Assembly: GCA_040403315.1 (NCBI GenBank)
Contig: JBBAKX010000001.1
Span: 876,979 to 940,978 of the forward strand
Length of the DNA stretch: 64,000 nt
Source of the DNA: CAMCXT01 sp040403315
GTDB taxonomy: Bacteria > Bacteroidota > Bacteroidia > M30B66
Reading direction: 5' to 3'
Shown: positions 36,415 through 44,594 of the stretch, piece by piece
Position numbering within the stretch: the first letter of the stretch is position 1
Layout of the letters: the number at the start of each line of letters is the position of its first letter
Made by a program: the position numbers and the translations under genes
Notes under the pieces: model-generated
Told to the model about the DNA's origin: nothing
Seen by the model: only the letters and a program-made list of their open reading frames with translations
Database searches by the model: none

Positions 36415-37092
36415 CTATAGATCAAGCAAGCCTGGCCTCCTTATTTTGGTTCTTTCAACCGCTTGATCGAACCTCCATTTTTCGATTTGGCCTGCATTTC
36501 CAGACAATAATATATCTGGAACCTTCATTCCATTGAATTCGGCTGGTCGAGTGAAAACAGGAGGAGCTAGCAGATTATCTTGAAATGAATCGGTAAGCGC
36601 TGAAGTTTCATCATTCAAAACACCAGGAATCAAACGAATGATTGCGTCGCTTACAACTGCTGCAGCCAATTCGCCACCCGACAAAACATAATCGCCAATC
36701 GAGATTTCTTTGGTAATGTAATGTTGGCGAATCCGCTCATCTACGCCTTTGTAATGCCCACATAAAATGGCGATATCGCCAAGTAATGAGAATCGATTGG
36801 CCAATGATTGAGAAAAGTTTTCCCCGTCAGGAGTCATGTAAATAACCTCGTCGAATTTTTTTTCTGACTGTAATGCATCCAAACAATTCACAATAGGTTC
36901 CATCATCATTACCATGCCTGCACCGCCTCCAAAAGCATAATCATCAATGCTCTTGTGTTTGTCGTTGCTGTAGTCTCTAAGATTATGAATGTGTACAGAA
37001 ACCAGCCCTTTCTGTTGCGCACGCTTTAAAATTGAATGACTAAAAGGACTTTCGAGGAGCTCCGGAAGCACGGTGATAACATGAATATTCAT
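36415..37092 (-). CDS. trmD: tRNA (guanine-37-N1)-methyltransferase
   Basis: Methylates G37 next to the anticodon to prevent +1 frameshifting. The 225-residue product has the SPOUT-fold marks of TrmD: MNIHVITVLPELL, YAFGGGAGMVMMMEPI, LCGHYKGVDERI and the knot segment YVLSGGELAAAVV, plus the C-terminal PEFNG and RRPGLLD. Adjacent to rplS as in many genomes. Divergent from bioB. Confidence 0.97.
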   Translation of the reverse strand: MNIHVITVLPELLESPFSHSILKRAQQKGLVSVHIHNLRDYSNDKHKSIDDYAFGGGAGMVMMMEPIVNCLDALQSEKKFDEVIYMTPDGENFSQSLANRFSLLGDIAILCGHYKGVDERIRQHYITKEISIGDYVLSGGELAAAVVSDAIIRLIPGVLNDETSALTDSFQDNLLAPPVFTRPAEFNGMKVPDILLSGNAGQIEKWRFDQAVERTKIRRPGLLDL

Positions 37093-37167
37093 TTGGCAAA
37101 AATAAGGTGTTTTTTAAGCAAGCGATGAATCGGTACATTTGTCGCCGGTTCGAATACTTCAGCGAAC

Positions 37168-37175
37168 TATATTTG
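37168..37175 (+). promoter_or_regulatory. Candidate -7 box of bioB
   Basis: TATATTTG, exact TAnnTTTG, 18 bases before the bioB ATG at 37194. A TTG occurs 26 bases upstream (37139-37141), a little far for -33. No biotin-repressor palindrome was recognised. Confidence 0.45.
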
Positions 37176-37193
37176 TTATAATGAACAAGCTTT

Positions 37194-38192
37194 ATGAGTG
37201 ACATTAGACATAACTGGACGCGCGAGGAAATTCTCGAAGTTTACAATACACCACTGCTCGAACTTGTGTTTCGTGCAGGCACAACGCACCGCAAATACAA
37301 CAAAGGATCGGAAGTTCAGGTTAGTTCGCTGATTTCAATTAAGACCGGAGGTTGTTCCGAAGATTGTGGATATTGTCCTCAAGCAGCGCGCTATAACACT
37401 GAAGTAAAGGCCCATAAATTAATGTCGGTTGATGAGGTAACTCAATATGCCGAGCGCGCTAAATCGGGCGGAGCTTCTCGTGTTTGCATGGGTGCCGCTT
37501 GGCGTGAAGTACGCGACAATCGCGATTTCGACCGTGTAATAGATATGGTTAAGGCAGTAAATGAGATGGATATGGAAGTTTGCTGCACCTTGGGTATGCT
37601 TACCGAACATCAAGCGCAAAGGCTTGCAGATGCTGGATTGTATGCTTACAACCACAATCTTGATACATCCGAAGAAAACTATTCTAATATCATTGGAACA
37701 AGAACTTACGATGACCGATTGAATACCTTGAAAAACATCAGGAAAGCCAACATCACAGTTTGTTCTGGTGGTATTATTGGTTTGGGAGAAACAGTTGAAG
37801 ATCGATGCGGGATGCTACACACTTTGGTGAACCTTCCTCAACATCCTGAATCTGTTCCAATCAATGCGCTAGTAGCTGTTAAAGGAACACCTCTTGAAAA
37901 TCAGCAGCCAGTTGAAATTTGGGAAATGGTTCGCATGGTGGCAACCACTAGAATCGTGATGCCTAAAACTGTGGTTCGACTCAGCGCTGGTCGCCAACAA
38001 ATGAGTTTAGAAGGTCAAGCAATGTGTTTTCTTGCTGGTGCAAATTCAATTTTTACGGGAGAGAAATTGCTAACAACTCCAAATCCTGAATTTGATGAGG
38101 ATATGGAAATGTTTAAAATTTTCGGACTTACTCCAAAAGCACCATTCCAAGAAGGGCGTCCTGAAGTGAAGCAAGAAGCACTTAACGCTTAA
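37194..38192 (+). CDS. bioB: Biotin synthase
   Basis: Radical SAM enzyme that inserts sulfur into dethiobiotin. The 332-residue product carries the CX3CX2C cluster at Cys54, Cys58 and Cys61 (GGCSEDCGYCPQAARY), ligands for the auxiliary 2Fe-2S cluster in VCMGAAWRE and CCTLGML, then YNHNLDTSEENY, SGGIIGLGE, and MPKTVVRLSAGR with its Arg ligand. First gene of bioB-TPR protein-bioF. bioA and bioD are not in the window. Confidence 0.97.
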   Translation: MSDIRHNWTREEILEVYNTPLLELVFRAGTTHRKYNKGSEVQVSSLISIKTGGCSEDCGYCPQAARYNTEVKAHKLMSVDEVTQYAERAKSGGASRVCMGAAWREVRDNRDFDRVIDMVKAVNEMDMEVCCTLGMLTEHQAQRLADAGLYAYNHNLDTSEENYSNIIGTRTYDDRLNTLKNIRKANITVCSGGIIGLGETVEDRCGMLHTLVNLPQHPESVPINALVAVKGTPLENQQPVEIWEMVRMVATTRIVMPKTVVRLSAGRQQMSLEGQAMCFLAGANSIFTGEKLLTTPNPEFDEDMEMFKIFGLTPKAPFQEGRPEVKQEALNA

Positions 38193-38194
38193 TA

Positions 38195-39031
38195 TTGCAA
38201 GTGATCAAAATCTTCTTGCTCTGGTTGTTGATCGCATTCACGGCGGTTTCAAACGCTCAGAGCGGAAGAGTTAATTATGATCCATTGCGCTCCATCGTTT
38301 TTACTGATTCAAATTTAGTTGAAGCGGTTGAGCTCATCCGTTTTGGTAATTCAGCTGGGGCAATTCGCCGTATTAACGACTTGAAATCAGAAGATCAGAG
38401 ATCATTTGAAGCTGATTTTTTACTGGGATATGCTTACCGTCTTCAAGGAGATTTGGATGAAGCAATCACCTATTTTTCAAAAGCTGCACGTCAACAATCG
38501 CTTTCATTGCCAGCTTATTTCGAAAGAGGCAATTGCTATTTGATTAGAAAGAATTTTAGTTTGGCCGTTTTCGATTTCGATCGAGCCATTTTGATCGACA
38601 CCACATTCGCACCGGCTTACAATAACCGAGCGTATGCACGAATTCGAAATTATGGTGAGCAAAAAATGCCTACACAGCAATTAAAGTTTGCCAGAAAAGA
38701 CATGGAAAAAGTGTTAGAGCTCGCTCAAATAGATAGCTCTGCAGGATTTGAATACTATTATAATTTGGGGCTTCTTGATTTGTATATGTCTGATTATGAA
38801 ATTGCTATTCAAAGTTTTGACAAGGCCGTTGAACTAAATAAGTCAATTCCAAAGCTGTACTACTTTAGAGGTGCTGCGTACTTTCTAGGCAAGTATTACG
38901 ACAAGGCACGTGGAGATTTTTTCATGGCCGAAAGAATGGGTTTTGCTTCGAGCCAGACCCCTGAATTTTTAAAGGTGCTTGAGTTGATCAGGCAACACGA
39001 AGAATCAACGGGTGAGAAAGTCGGTAAATAA
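38195..39031 (+). CDS. Exported TPR protein between bioB and bioF
   Basis: The product starts at TTG 38195 or GTG 38201, giving a signal peptide (MIKIFLLWLLIAFTAVSNAQS). From about residue 35 it has tetratricopeptide repeats (GYAYRLQGDLDEAITYFSKAAR, AYFERGNCYLIRKNFSLAVFDFDRAILID, NLGLLDLYMSDYEIAIQSFDKAVELN, YFRGAAYFLGKYYDKARGDF), so a periplasmic protein-binding scaffold. It starts two bases after bioB and its stop overlaps the bioF start (TAATG), so it is firmly in the operon. No link to biotin chemistry is evident from the sequence. Confidence 0.8.
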   Translation: MQVIKIFLLWLLIAFTAVSNAQSGRVNYDPLRSIVFTDSNLVEAVELIRFGNSAGAIRRINDLKSEDQRSFEADFLLGYAYRLQGDLDEAITYFSKAARQQSLSLPAYFERGNCYLIRKNFSLAVFDFDRAILIDTTFAPAYNNRAYARIRNYGEQKMPTQQLKFARKDMEKVLELAQIDSSAGFEYYYNLGLLDLYMSDYEIAIQSFDKAVELNKSIPKLYYFRGAAYFLGKYYDKARGDFFMAERMGFASSQTPEFLKVLELIRQHEESTGEKVGK

Positions 39032-40158
39032 TGAATTCAGCTGAAGCCTTTATGCAAAATAAGCTAGATGAGCGCAAATCAACTGCGGCTTTTCGTGCTT
39101 TGAAGAAAAGAGGAAATCAGGTTGATTTTTTCTCAAATGATTATTTAGGATTAGCATCCAAGGATTTCTCGATTCAAGAAAAACCGCTCAGTCATTTTCA
39201 ACGCAATGGTTCAACAGGTTCGAGGCTTTTAGCTGGACATTCTGAAGAAGCTGAAATGCTCGAAGATTGGATTCAAGATGCTTTCAAGGCTGATGCAGCA
39301 CTGATGTTCAATTCGGGATATGACGCAAATTTAGGTTTACTATCTACTCTTCCCGGGAGGAACGACACAGTATTTTACGATAGCCTTTTGCATGCATCCT
39401 TGCGCGAGGGCATAAGATTGTCTCCGTGCAACGCATATTCCTTTAAACACAACGATCCTGACGATTTGCGAAAAAAGTCTTCCTTGGCAAAAGGGATCGT
39501 TTATGTTGTAGTTGAAACGGTGTATTCGATGGATGGTAACGAACCAGATTTATCCGCATTTATAGCTGTTTGCAAAGAATTTGGGTGGCATTTGATTGTT
39601 GATGAAGCGCATGGATTGGGCATTCGAGGTGAATCGGGGAAAGGAGCATCCTATAGTTTCGCTGGCTCTAACGATATCTTTGCAAGAGTGCTCACTTTCG
39701 GAAAGGCTGCAGGGTTTCATGGAGCTGCTGTTTTGGGTAGCAAGGTTCTAATCGATTTCTTAATCAATTTTTGCAGGCCGTTTATTTATTCTACTGCACT
39801 TCCCCCTTCAGATTATACTAAGCTAAATTCGATGTTATCTTTCATGATTGAAGCTGAACGGGAGCGGGAACAAGTGAGTATGTTGATTGACCAATTTCGA
39901 CTTTGGCAACTGAAGCAATCGAAGTTTCAATTTGTGGGATCAATTTCTCCGATTCAAAATCTAATAATTCCTGGAAATGTTGAGGTTACACAATTGGCAA
40001 ATCATCTGCAGTCGAAAGGTTATGATGTTAGGCCAATTATAAGTCCTACGGTTCCAGCCGGTTCCGAAAGAGTGCGAATTATCTTACACAGTTTTAATAC
40101 AAATGTTGAATTAGATGGAATGATCGGCATTTTGGAGCGTTATTCAGGAGTCGATTGA
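39031..40158 (+). CDS. bioF: 8-amino-7-oxononanoate synthase-like PLP enzyme
   Basis: BioF condenses pimeloyl thioester with alanine to start the biotin rings. The 375-residue alpha-oxoamine synthase shows DFFSNDYLGLA, NGSTGSRLLAGHS, LMFNSGYDANLGLL, VETVYSMDGNEPDLS, LIVDEAHGLGIRG, the PLP lysine in TFGKAAGFHGAAVLG, and PFIYSTALPP. Related family members make other amino ketones (Kbl, ALA synthase, serine palmitoyltransferase); the operon with bioB favours BioF. Length is slightly below the usual 385 residues. Confidence 0.9.
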   Translation: MNSAEAFMQNKLDERKSTAAFRALKKRGNQVDFFSNDYLGLASKDFSIQEKPLSHFQRNGSTGSRLLAGHSEEAEMLEDWIQDAFKADAALMFNSGYDANLGLLSTLPGRNDTVFYDSLLHASLREGIRLSPCNAYSFKHNDPDDLRKKSSLAKGIVYVVVETVYSMDGNEPDLSAFIAVCKEFGWHLIVDEAHGLGIRGESGKGASYSFAGSNDIFARVLTFGKAAGFHGAAVLGSKVLIDFLINFCRPFIYSTALPPSDYTKLNSMLSFMIEAEREREQVSMLIDQFRLWQLKQSKFQFVGSISPIQNLIIPGNVEVTQLANHLQSKGYDVRPIISPTVPAGSERVRIILHSFNTNVELDGMIGILERYSGVD

Positions 40159-40198
40159 GATAATTTGATTTTTGATGGAAGATATTTTTCTCCCTCTG

Positions 40199-40228
40199 TT
40201 GTTTAATTGAAAAAAGATCCTAATTTTG
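40199..40228 (+). promoter_or_regulatory. Full Bacteroidota promoter of rpmH
   Basis: TTG at 40199-40201, 19-base spacer, then TAATTTTG at 40221-40228. Both elements match the phylum consensus. The rpmH ATG follows 22 bases downstream. Confidence 0.8.
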
Positions 40229-40250
40229 CAATCCCAAATTTTCTGAGGCC

Positions 40251-40409
40251 ATGGTAAGAACCTTCCAACCTTCGATCCGTAAGAGAAGAAACAAACACGG
40301 ATTTCGTGAACGCATGTCATCAGCTAATGGTCGTCGTGTGCTGGCAGCTCGCCGTGCTCGTGGCCGTAAGCGACTCACTGTTTCTAGTGAGAAATTACAC
40401 AAGCGTTAA
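40251..40409 (+). CDS. rpmH: 50S ribosomal protein L34
   Basis: A 52-codon gene. The product (MVRTFQPSIRKRRNKHGFRE then RMSSANGRRVLAARRARGRK and a short basic tail) is unmistakable L34, including the NKHGFRERM core. It has its own promoter upstream and a terminator downstream, so it is a monocistronic unit; the usual partners rnpA and dnaA are not beside it. Confidence 0.98.
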   Translation: MVRTFQPSIRKRRNKHGFRERMSSANGRRVLAARRARGRKRLTVSSEKLHKR

Positions 40410-40431
40410 TTCATTCTCTCTATAGGACTTG

Positions 40432-40458
40432 AAGCGATCTATTTAGATCGCTTTTTTT
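40432..40458. terminator. Terminator of rpmH, shared with the convergent hydrolase gene
   Basis: AAGCGATCT (40432-40440) pairs with AGATCGCTT (40445-40453), 4-base loop, T-run to 40458. The stop codon of the hydrolase (complement of 40457-40459) overlaps the T-run. Confidence 0.85.
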
Positions 40459-41284
40459 ATGCCTTCCAGTATTCAAAAAGTTTCTTTACTCCTTTGTCGC
40501 TAAGGATATTGTGTCCATTTTCGAGTTCTATAATCTGAGCATCTGGCAAGTTTTTTCTCAAGAATTTTCTGGTTTTAGGAAACCTGATAATTGCATCGTC
40601 TTTCCCAAGAATACACGTAATGGCGAGTTTCCCTTTATCGTTGAGTTGATTCAAAAACATGTAGTTAGGCAATGCTTCGCGATAGGAAATCCAAGTGTCG
40701 TAAAGCTGTTTCCGCATCGAAACATTTGAAATTTCATGGCGATAAAATTTTGCTGCTTTCGTGGAAATGAGTTTGAGTCTTTCACCAATTCGAATCAGCA
40801 AATTCGCAATGGATGGTGATTTCACAAATTGCTTGAAGAGATTTTTACCGATCCACGATTGTGTTAAAAATCGATAGGCTTTTGAAACGGGCAATCCATC
40901 AGGAGCAATAAGCCATATTTCGTTCACTTTATCGGAATTGTGTTGTGCAACAAACATTGCGATTCGTGCACCAATCGAAAACCCCATCAACGAAACCAAC
41001 GATTTTCCGCTTTTTTCAAGAATAGCTGAAATCCAACGCTTCGAATATTCTGCATCGAAGATGAAACCTTCCGGAAAATTCTTCTGATGCCTGTGAAACG
41101 CAAGATCAATCAGCATAAATGTGTATTCGTTTTGCATGAATGCTTCCATGTGACGAAATACATCCGAATTTTGACCGTAGCCATGAAATGCAATCAACAA
41201 TTTTGGGCCATGACCAATAAAATCGGCCTTCCACACCAAATTGTCTGCTTCGAATTCTAATGAATTAACTGTATCTGAAAACAA
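40457..41284 (-). CDS. Alpha/beta hydrolase
   Basis: The 275-residue product has the alpha/beta-hydrolase order: oxyanion strand LIAFHGYGQNSDVF, nucleophile elbow MGFSIGARIAM (Ser in GFSIG), acid Asp in LGKDDAII and His in ELENGHNI. No signal peptide, so cytoplasmic; substrate unknown. The only start I see is a TTG (complement of 41282-41284), as no in-frame ATG lies upstream before a stop and the first Met after it is too far in. Confidence 0.82.
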   Translation of the reverse strand: MFSDTVNSLEFEADNLVWKADFIGHGPKLLIAFHGYGQNSDVFRHMEAFMQNEYTFMLIDLAFHRHQKNFPEGFIFDAEYSKRWISAILEKSGKSLVSLMGFSIGARIAMFVAQHNSDKVNEIWLIAPDGLPVSKAYRFLTQSWIGKNLFKQFVKSPSIANLLIRIGERLKLISTKAAKFYRHEISNVSMRKQLYDTWISYREALPNYMFLNQLNDKGKLAITCILGKDDAIIRFPKTRKFLRKNLPDAQIIELENGHNILSDKGVKKLFEYWKA

Positions 41285-41342
41285 TTGACTTCTTTGCGTT
41301 GATTTTATCCTTTACGAAAGTTGAAAGTAATAATTTTATCGC

Positions 41343-42665
41343 ATGCCTGAAGCGTTGCTGCTGATCTTCTATTTGATCATTCTTCTTTTTTTGACTTCCG
41401 TACTGAAGGTATTCAGAATGAAAGGATTGCCGTTTTGGGTGGCTCCAGTTTTATTGTTGGTGAAGTTTTCGGCAGGAATGGGCTTGGCTTGGATCTACAG
41501 CAATTATTATTCAGACCGAGCCACAGCAGACGTATTTAAGCTGTTCGATGATTCGAAACATATGTATGCAGCATTTGATCAACGGCCTGAAGATTTTTTT
41601 AAAATGCTCTTCGGTTTATCGTCAGATGCTCCTTACTACGATCGGTATTACAACCAGATGAACCATTGGTTTCCTTCATTTGATGTAAATCAAGGTTTGT
41701 ATTATGATACCCGCACGCTGATTCGATTCAACGCCTTTTTTAGGATGTTTTCAATGGGATACTATTCGGTTCATGTGCTGATGTTCAGCTTCATGGCTCT
41801 CTGGGGATCAATGCTCGCCTGGCGCGTGTTTTCGCGAGGAAGCGTCTTGAATCCAAAGTTAATTTTGGTAGCAGTATTTCTTATTCCTTCGGTCTTGGCG
41901 TGGTCTTCAGGTGTGTTAAAGGAAAGTGTTGTAATGCTTTTCACGGGTATGTTCTTATCGGGCTTTTTTGCACTTTCCGAAAAAAGATTCAGCATTCGAA
42001 ATGTGCTTTCATTGTTGTTGTCTATCCTCGGCTTTGCCGTAATGAAAGCCTACATTTTGCTGGCAATTTTACCTGGAGCTTTTGCATGGTTAATTGTTAC
42101 CTACAGAAATTTCAAACAACCTAGATTAACTTTTGCGGTCACTTTGCTGATTTCTGCCTTGGTTGCCTTGAATATCCAATATGTATTTCCAAGTATCAAC
42201 TTCATGGAAACTTTATCGGTGAAACAACAAGCCATGCTTCGGTTAGCCTATTATACCGACTCAGGCAGTGTGATTTTTGTGAATCCACTCGATCCCAACT
42301 TGATGAGTTTTTTGCGCAATTGGCCCGAAGCTTTGCTAAATGCATCCTTCAGACCTTGGGTAACTGAAGCGGAAAACGCCATGCAGTGGTTTTCGGCCTT
42401 AGAGAATTTGATTTTATCATTGATGACTTTGGTCTGCATAATCTTTTACAAACAGCAGGATTCGCCGGGCAGACTGGCATTTTTGTGGTTTTGTTTGAGT
42501 TTTGTGCTGGTTCTATTCTCAATAACAGGTATTACAACACCCATTTTGGGTACCTTGGTTCGTTATAGAATGCCTGCACTTCCTTTCTTTGTTCTTTCAT
42601 TATTGATGATGACTGACTTGAAGCGCATGTTTCAAACAGTTAAAAAACTCTATGGATATGAATAA
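41343..42665 (+). CDS. Polytopic membrane protein, unknown function
   Basis: The 440-residue product has about ten hydrophobic helices spread over its whole length and few charged loops. One short conserved-looking stretch, FLIPSVLAWSSGVLKESV, followed by a helix, resembles membrane proteins found in exopolysaccharide gene sets, possibly GT-C-fold glycosyltransferases or polymerases, but I do not recognise catalytic residues. The downstream SDR overlaps it by 14 bases, so they are co-transcribed. Convergent AlkB gene lies beyond the SDR. Confidence 0.7.
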   Translation: MPEALLLIFYLIILLFLTSVLKVFRMKGLPFWVAPVLLLVKFSAGMGLAWIYSNYYSDRATADVFKLFDDSKHMYAAFDQRPEDFFKMLFGLSSDAPYYDRYYNQMNHWFPSFDVNQGLYYDTRTLIRFNAFFRMFSMGYYSVHVLMFSFMALWGSMLAWRVFSRGSVLNPKLILVAVFLIPSVLAWSSGVLKESVVMLFTGMFLSGFFALSEKRFSIRNVLSLLLSILGFAVMKAYILLAILPGAFAWLIVTYRNFKQPRLTFAVTLLISALVALNIQYVFPSINFMETLSVKQQAMLRLAYYTDSGSVIFVNPLDPNLMSFLRNWPEALLNASFRPWVTEAENAMQWFSALENLILSLMTLVCIIFYKQQDSPGRLAFLWFCLSFVLVLFSITGITTPILGTLVRYRMPALPFFVLSLLMMTDLKRMFQTVKKLYGYE

Positions 42666-43416
42666 CACCATTCTCATAACGGGCGCGAGCTCCGGCATTG
42701 GAAAAGCATGCGCCGAACGTCTAGCAAAAACTGGAAGTAGACTTATTCTCACCGCACGTCGGGGAGATCGCTTGGATGCACTTGCCAATGAACTTCGTAA
42801 GGACGGTAGTGAAGTTTATACAGCTATCTTGGATGTTCGAGATCATGCTGCTTGTGAGGCATTTGTGGAGGCAATTCCAGAGGAGTTTAGAAACATCAGA
42901 GTGTTGCTGAATAATGCTGGATTGGCAGCAGGTTTAGGGCCTTTTCAGTCGGGCGATACAGACCATTGGGACCGTATGATCGATACCAATTTGAAAGGCT
43001 TGCTGTATGTTTCGAGGGTGGTAATTCCTTTGATGTATGGCGTTGAAGGAGCCCAAATTGTGAATATTGGCTCAGTAGCAGGGAAGGAAGTTTACCCTGG
43101 AGGAAATGTTTACTGTGCTTCCAAACATGCTGTTGATGCGCTCACAAGATCGATGCGTATAGATTTGTTGGAAAAGGGAATTCGTGTGAGTTCGGTAAGT
43201 CCGGGTATGGTTGAAACCGAGTTTTCAATAGTTCGTTTTGATGGAGACTCTGACCGCGCTGCGACTGTTTACAAAGGTCTAGAGCCGCTTATGGCGGAAG
43301 ACATTGCCGATGCTGTGAATTACATCGTAACTGCTCCTTTTAGAATTACTGTTGCTGATATTTTGATTTTCCCTGCTGCACAAGCGTCTTCAAGAGACGT
43401 TTTACGCAGAAACTAG
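42652..43416 (+). CDS. Short-chain dehydrogenase/reductase (YdfG-like)
   Basis: The 254-residue NAD(P)-dependent oxidoreductase has GASSGIGKACAERLA (cofactor loop), ILTARRGDRL suggesting NADP preference, LLNNAGLAAGLGP, IVNIGSVAGKEVYPGGNVYCASKHA with the Ser and YxxxK catalytic residues, and PGMVETEFS. It resembles serine/3-hydroxy-acid dehydrogenases of the YdfG group. ATG 42652 is used (42658 also possible). The 3' end overlaps the convergent AlkB gene by 15 bases. Confidence 0.9.
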   Translation: MDMNNTILITGASSGIGKACAERLAKTGSRLILTARRGDRLDALANELRKDGSEVYTAILDVRDHAACEAFVEAIPEEFRNIRVLLNNAGLAAGLGPFQSGDTDHWDRMIDTNLKGLLYVSRVVIPLMYGVEGAQIVNIGSVAGKEVYPGGNVYCASKHAVDALTRSMRIDLLEKGIRVSSVSPGMVETEFSIVRFDGDSDRAATVYKGLEPLMAEDIADAVNYIVTAPFRITVADILIFPAAQASSRDVLRRN

Positions 43417-44475
43417 GTTGGATGATCCTTGTCCGTCGGATTTAATTCTATGGTTCATCACCTTGAACCAGAGTGGTGGAATGGTGCTTAATAACATCAT
43501 CGCTGGATATCCAGCGGGTAGGTGAGGACTGTTTTCATAGCTCTTGAGAATTTGATATTTCCTGGATGCTTTGTAATGATGATCCGCATGTCTTGTAAGT
43601 TCGAAGAGCATAATTCTTCCGAGTGCATAATCGGAATTCCACGAATGGCTAGGCAAAACTTTTTCATAAACGCCTGGCTTGATTTCCTTTCGGGATAAGC
43701 CGTAGTGTTCTATGTAATTGATCGTTTCTAGCAGAATGATACCTATCAGTGCGCTTCCGAGGAAAAGCCATCCGGCAAGTTTGCCGAAAATTATAAATAC
43801 CGAAGCAACCAAAATGATCTGTAAAAATTGGAAGATCAACATTAAATTGGAAACTCCGAAGAAAGATTGGTCGTGCTTTTTGAGCAGCCCCATTTGAATT
43901 TTCCAAGCAGAAAGGTAGCTCCCAACAATTGATTGAATCCAAAATCCGTAAAGCGATTGTCCCTTCTTGGCAGTAGCTGCGTCTTTTGGAGTGGCAACAT
44001 ATCTGTGATGGCCATGGTTGTGTTCTACAGAGAAGTGCATATATAAGGTGCTTAATAGGAGCGACCAAGCCATGATTTGTTCTGATTTTTTCGCTCGATG
44101 ACCGAGTTCATGGGCAATATTGATTCCGATTACTCCCGAACTTATTCCAGCGGCCAATGTCAGTCCGATCAGTTGATGTGTGGTGTATTCGTTGTTTTTG
44201 ATCAACCAACAAAATAGTAGGATTGTACCCCATTGGATTGGAACACTGAGGTAAAGCATGAAATCATAAGTGCTATTTGAAATAAGAGATTTCTCGTCCG
44301 CTTCAGCGTAATTGTCCTGATTAATAGGCAACAAATATTCAGTTAATGGGATCACTACAAAAGCGAAAATAATTGCAAAAAATGCGAATTTCTCTGGAAA
44401 TAAAAGAGATACAATAACTGAAGCAGAGATGAGATATCCACTTAAATACTTCAGTTCTTTTAATAAGTTTTTCAT
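43402..44475 (-). CDS. alkB: AlkB-type alkane 1-monooxygenase
   Basis: Integral-membrane diiron hydroxylase of terminal alkyl carbons. The 357-residue product shows all four signatures of the group: HELGHRAK (122-129), EHNHGHHRYVATPKDAA (151-167), NYIEHYGL (253-260) and ELTRHADHHYKASRKYQ (292-308), with about six membrane helices between. The NYxEHYG motif separates AlkB from ordinary fatty-acid desaturases. A rubredoxin and its reductase are needed for electrons; neither is in the window. Substrate could be medium-chain alkanes or another hydrophobic compound. Confidence 0.88.
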   Translation of the reverse strand: MKNLLKELKYLSGYLISASVIVSLLFPEKFAFFAIIFAFVVIPLTEYLLPINQDNYAEADEKSLISNSTYDFMLYLSVPIQWGTILLFCWLIKNNEYTTHQLIGLTLAAGISSGVIGINIAHELGHRAKKSEQIMAWSLLLSTLYMHFSVEHNHGHHRYVATPKDAATAKKGQSLYGFWIQSIVGSYLSAWKIQMGLLKKHDQSFFGVSNLMLIFQFLQIILVASVFIIFGKLAGWLFLGSALIGIILLETINYIEHYGLSRKEIKPGVYEKVLPSHSWNSDYALGRIMLFELTRHADHHYKASRKYQILKSYENSPHLPAGYPAMMLLSTIPPLWFKVMNHRIKSDGQGSSNLVSA

Positions 44476-44567
44476 GCCCTCAAAACCGTCAAGTAAACAT
44501 CAAATGTAAGCAATCAATTGTCGCGATAAAAGGTGAAAACTGTTCGCTTTCTAAAATGAGTGTTGGT

Positions 44568-44575
44568 TATATTTG
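44568..44575 (+). promoter_or_regulatory. Candidate -7 box of the BNR/T9SS protein gene
   Basis: TATATTTG, exact TAnnTTTG, 19 bases before ATG 44595. It lies downstream of an in-frame ATG at 44556, which shows that the later ATG is the real start. No good -33 TTG. Confidence 0.5.
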
Positions 44576-44594
44576 GCGATTAAATCAAAAATGC

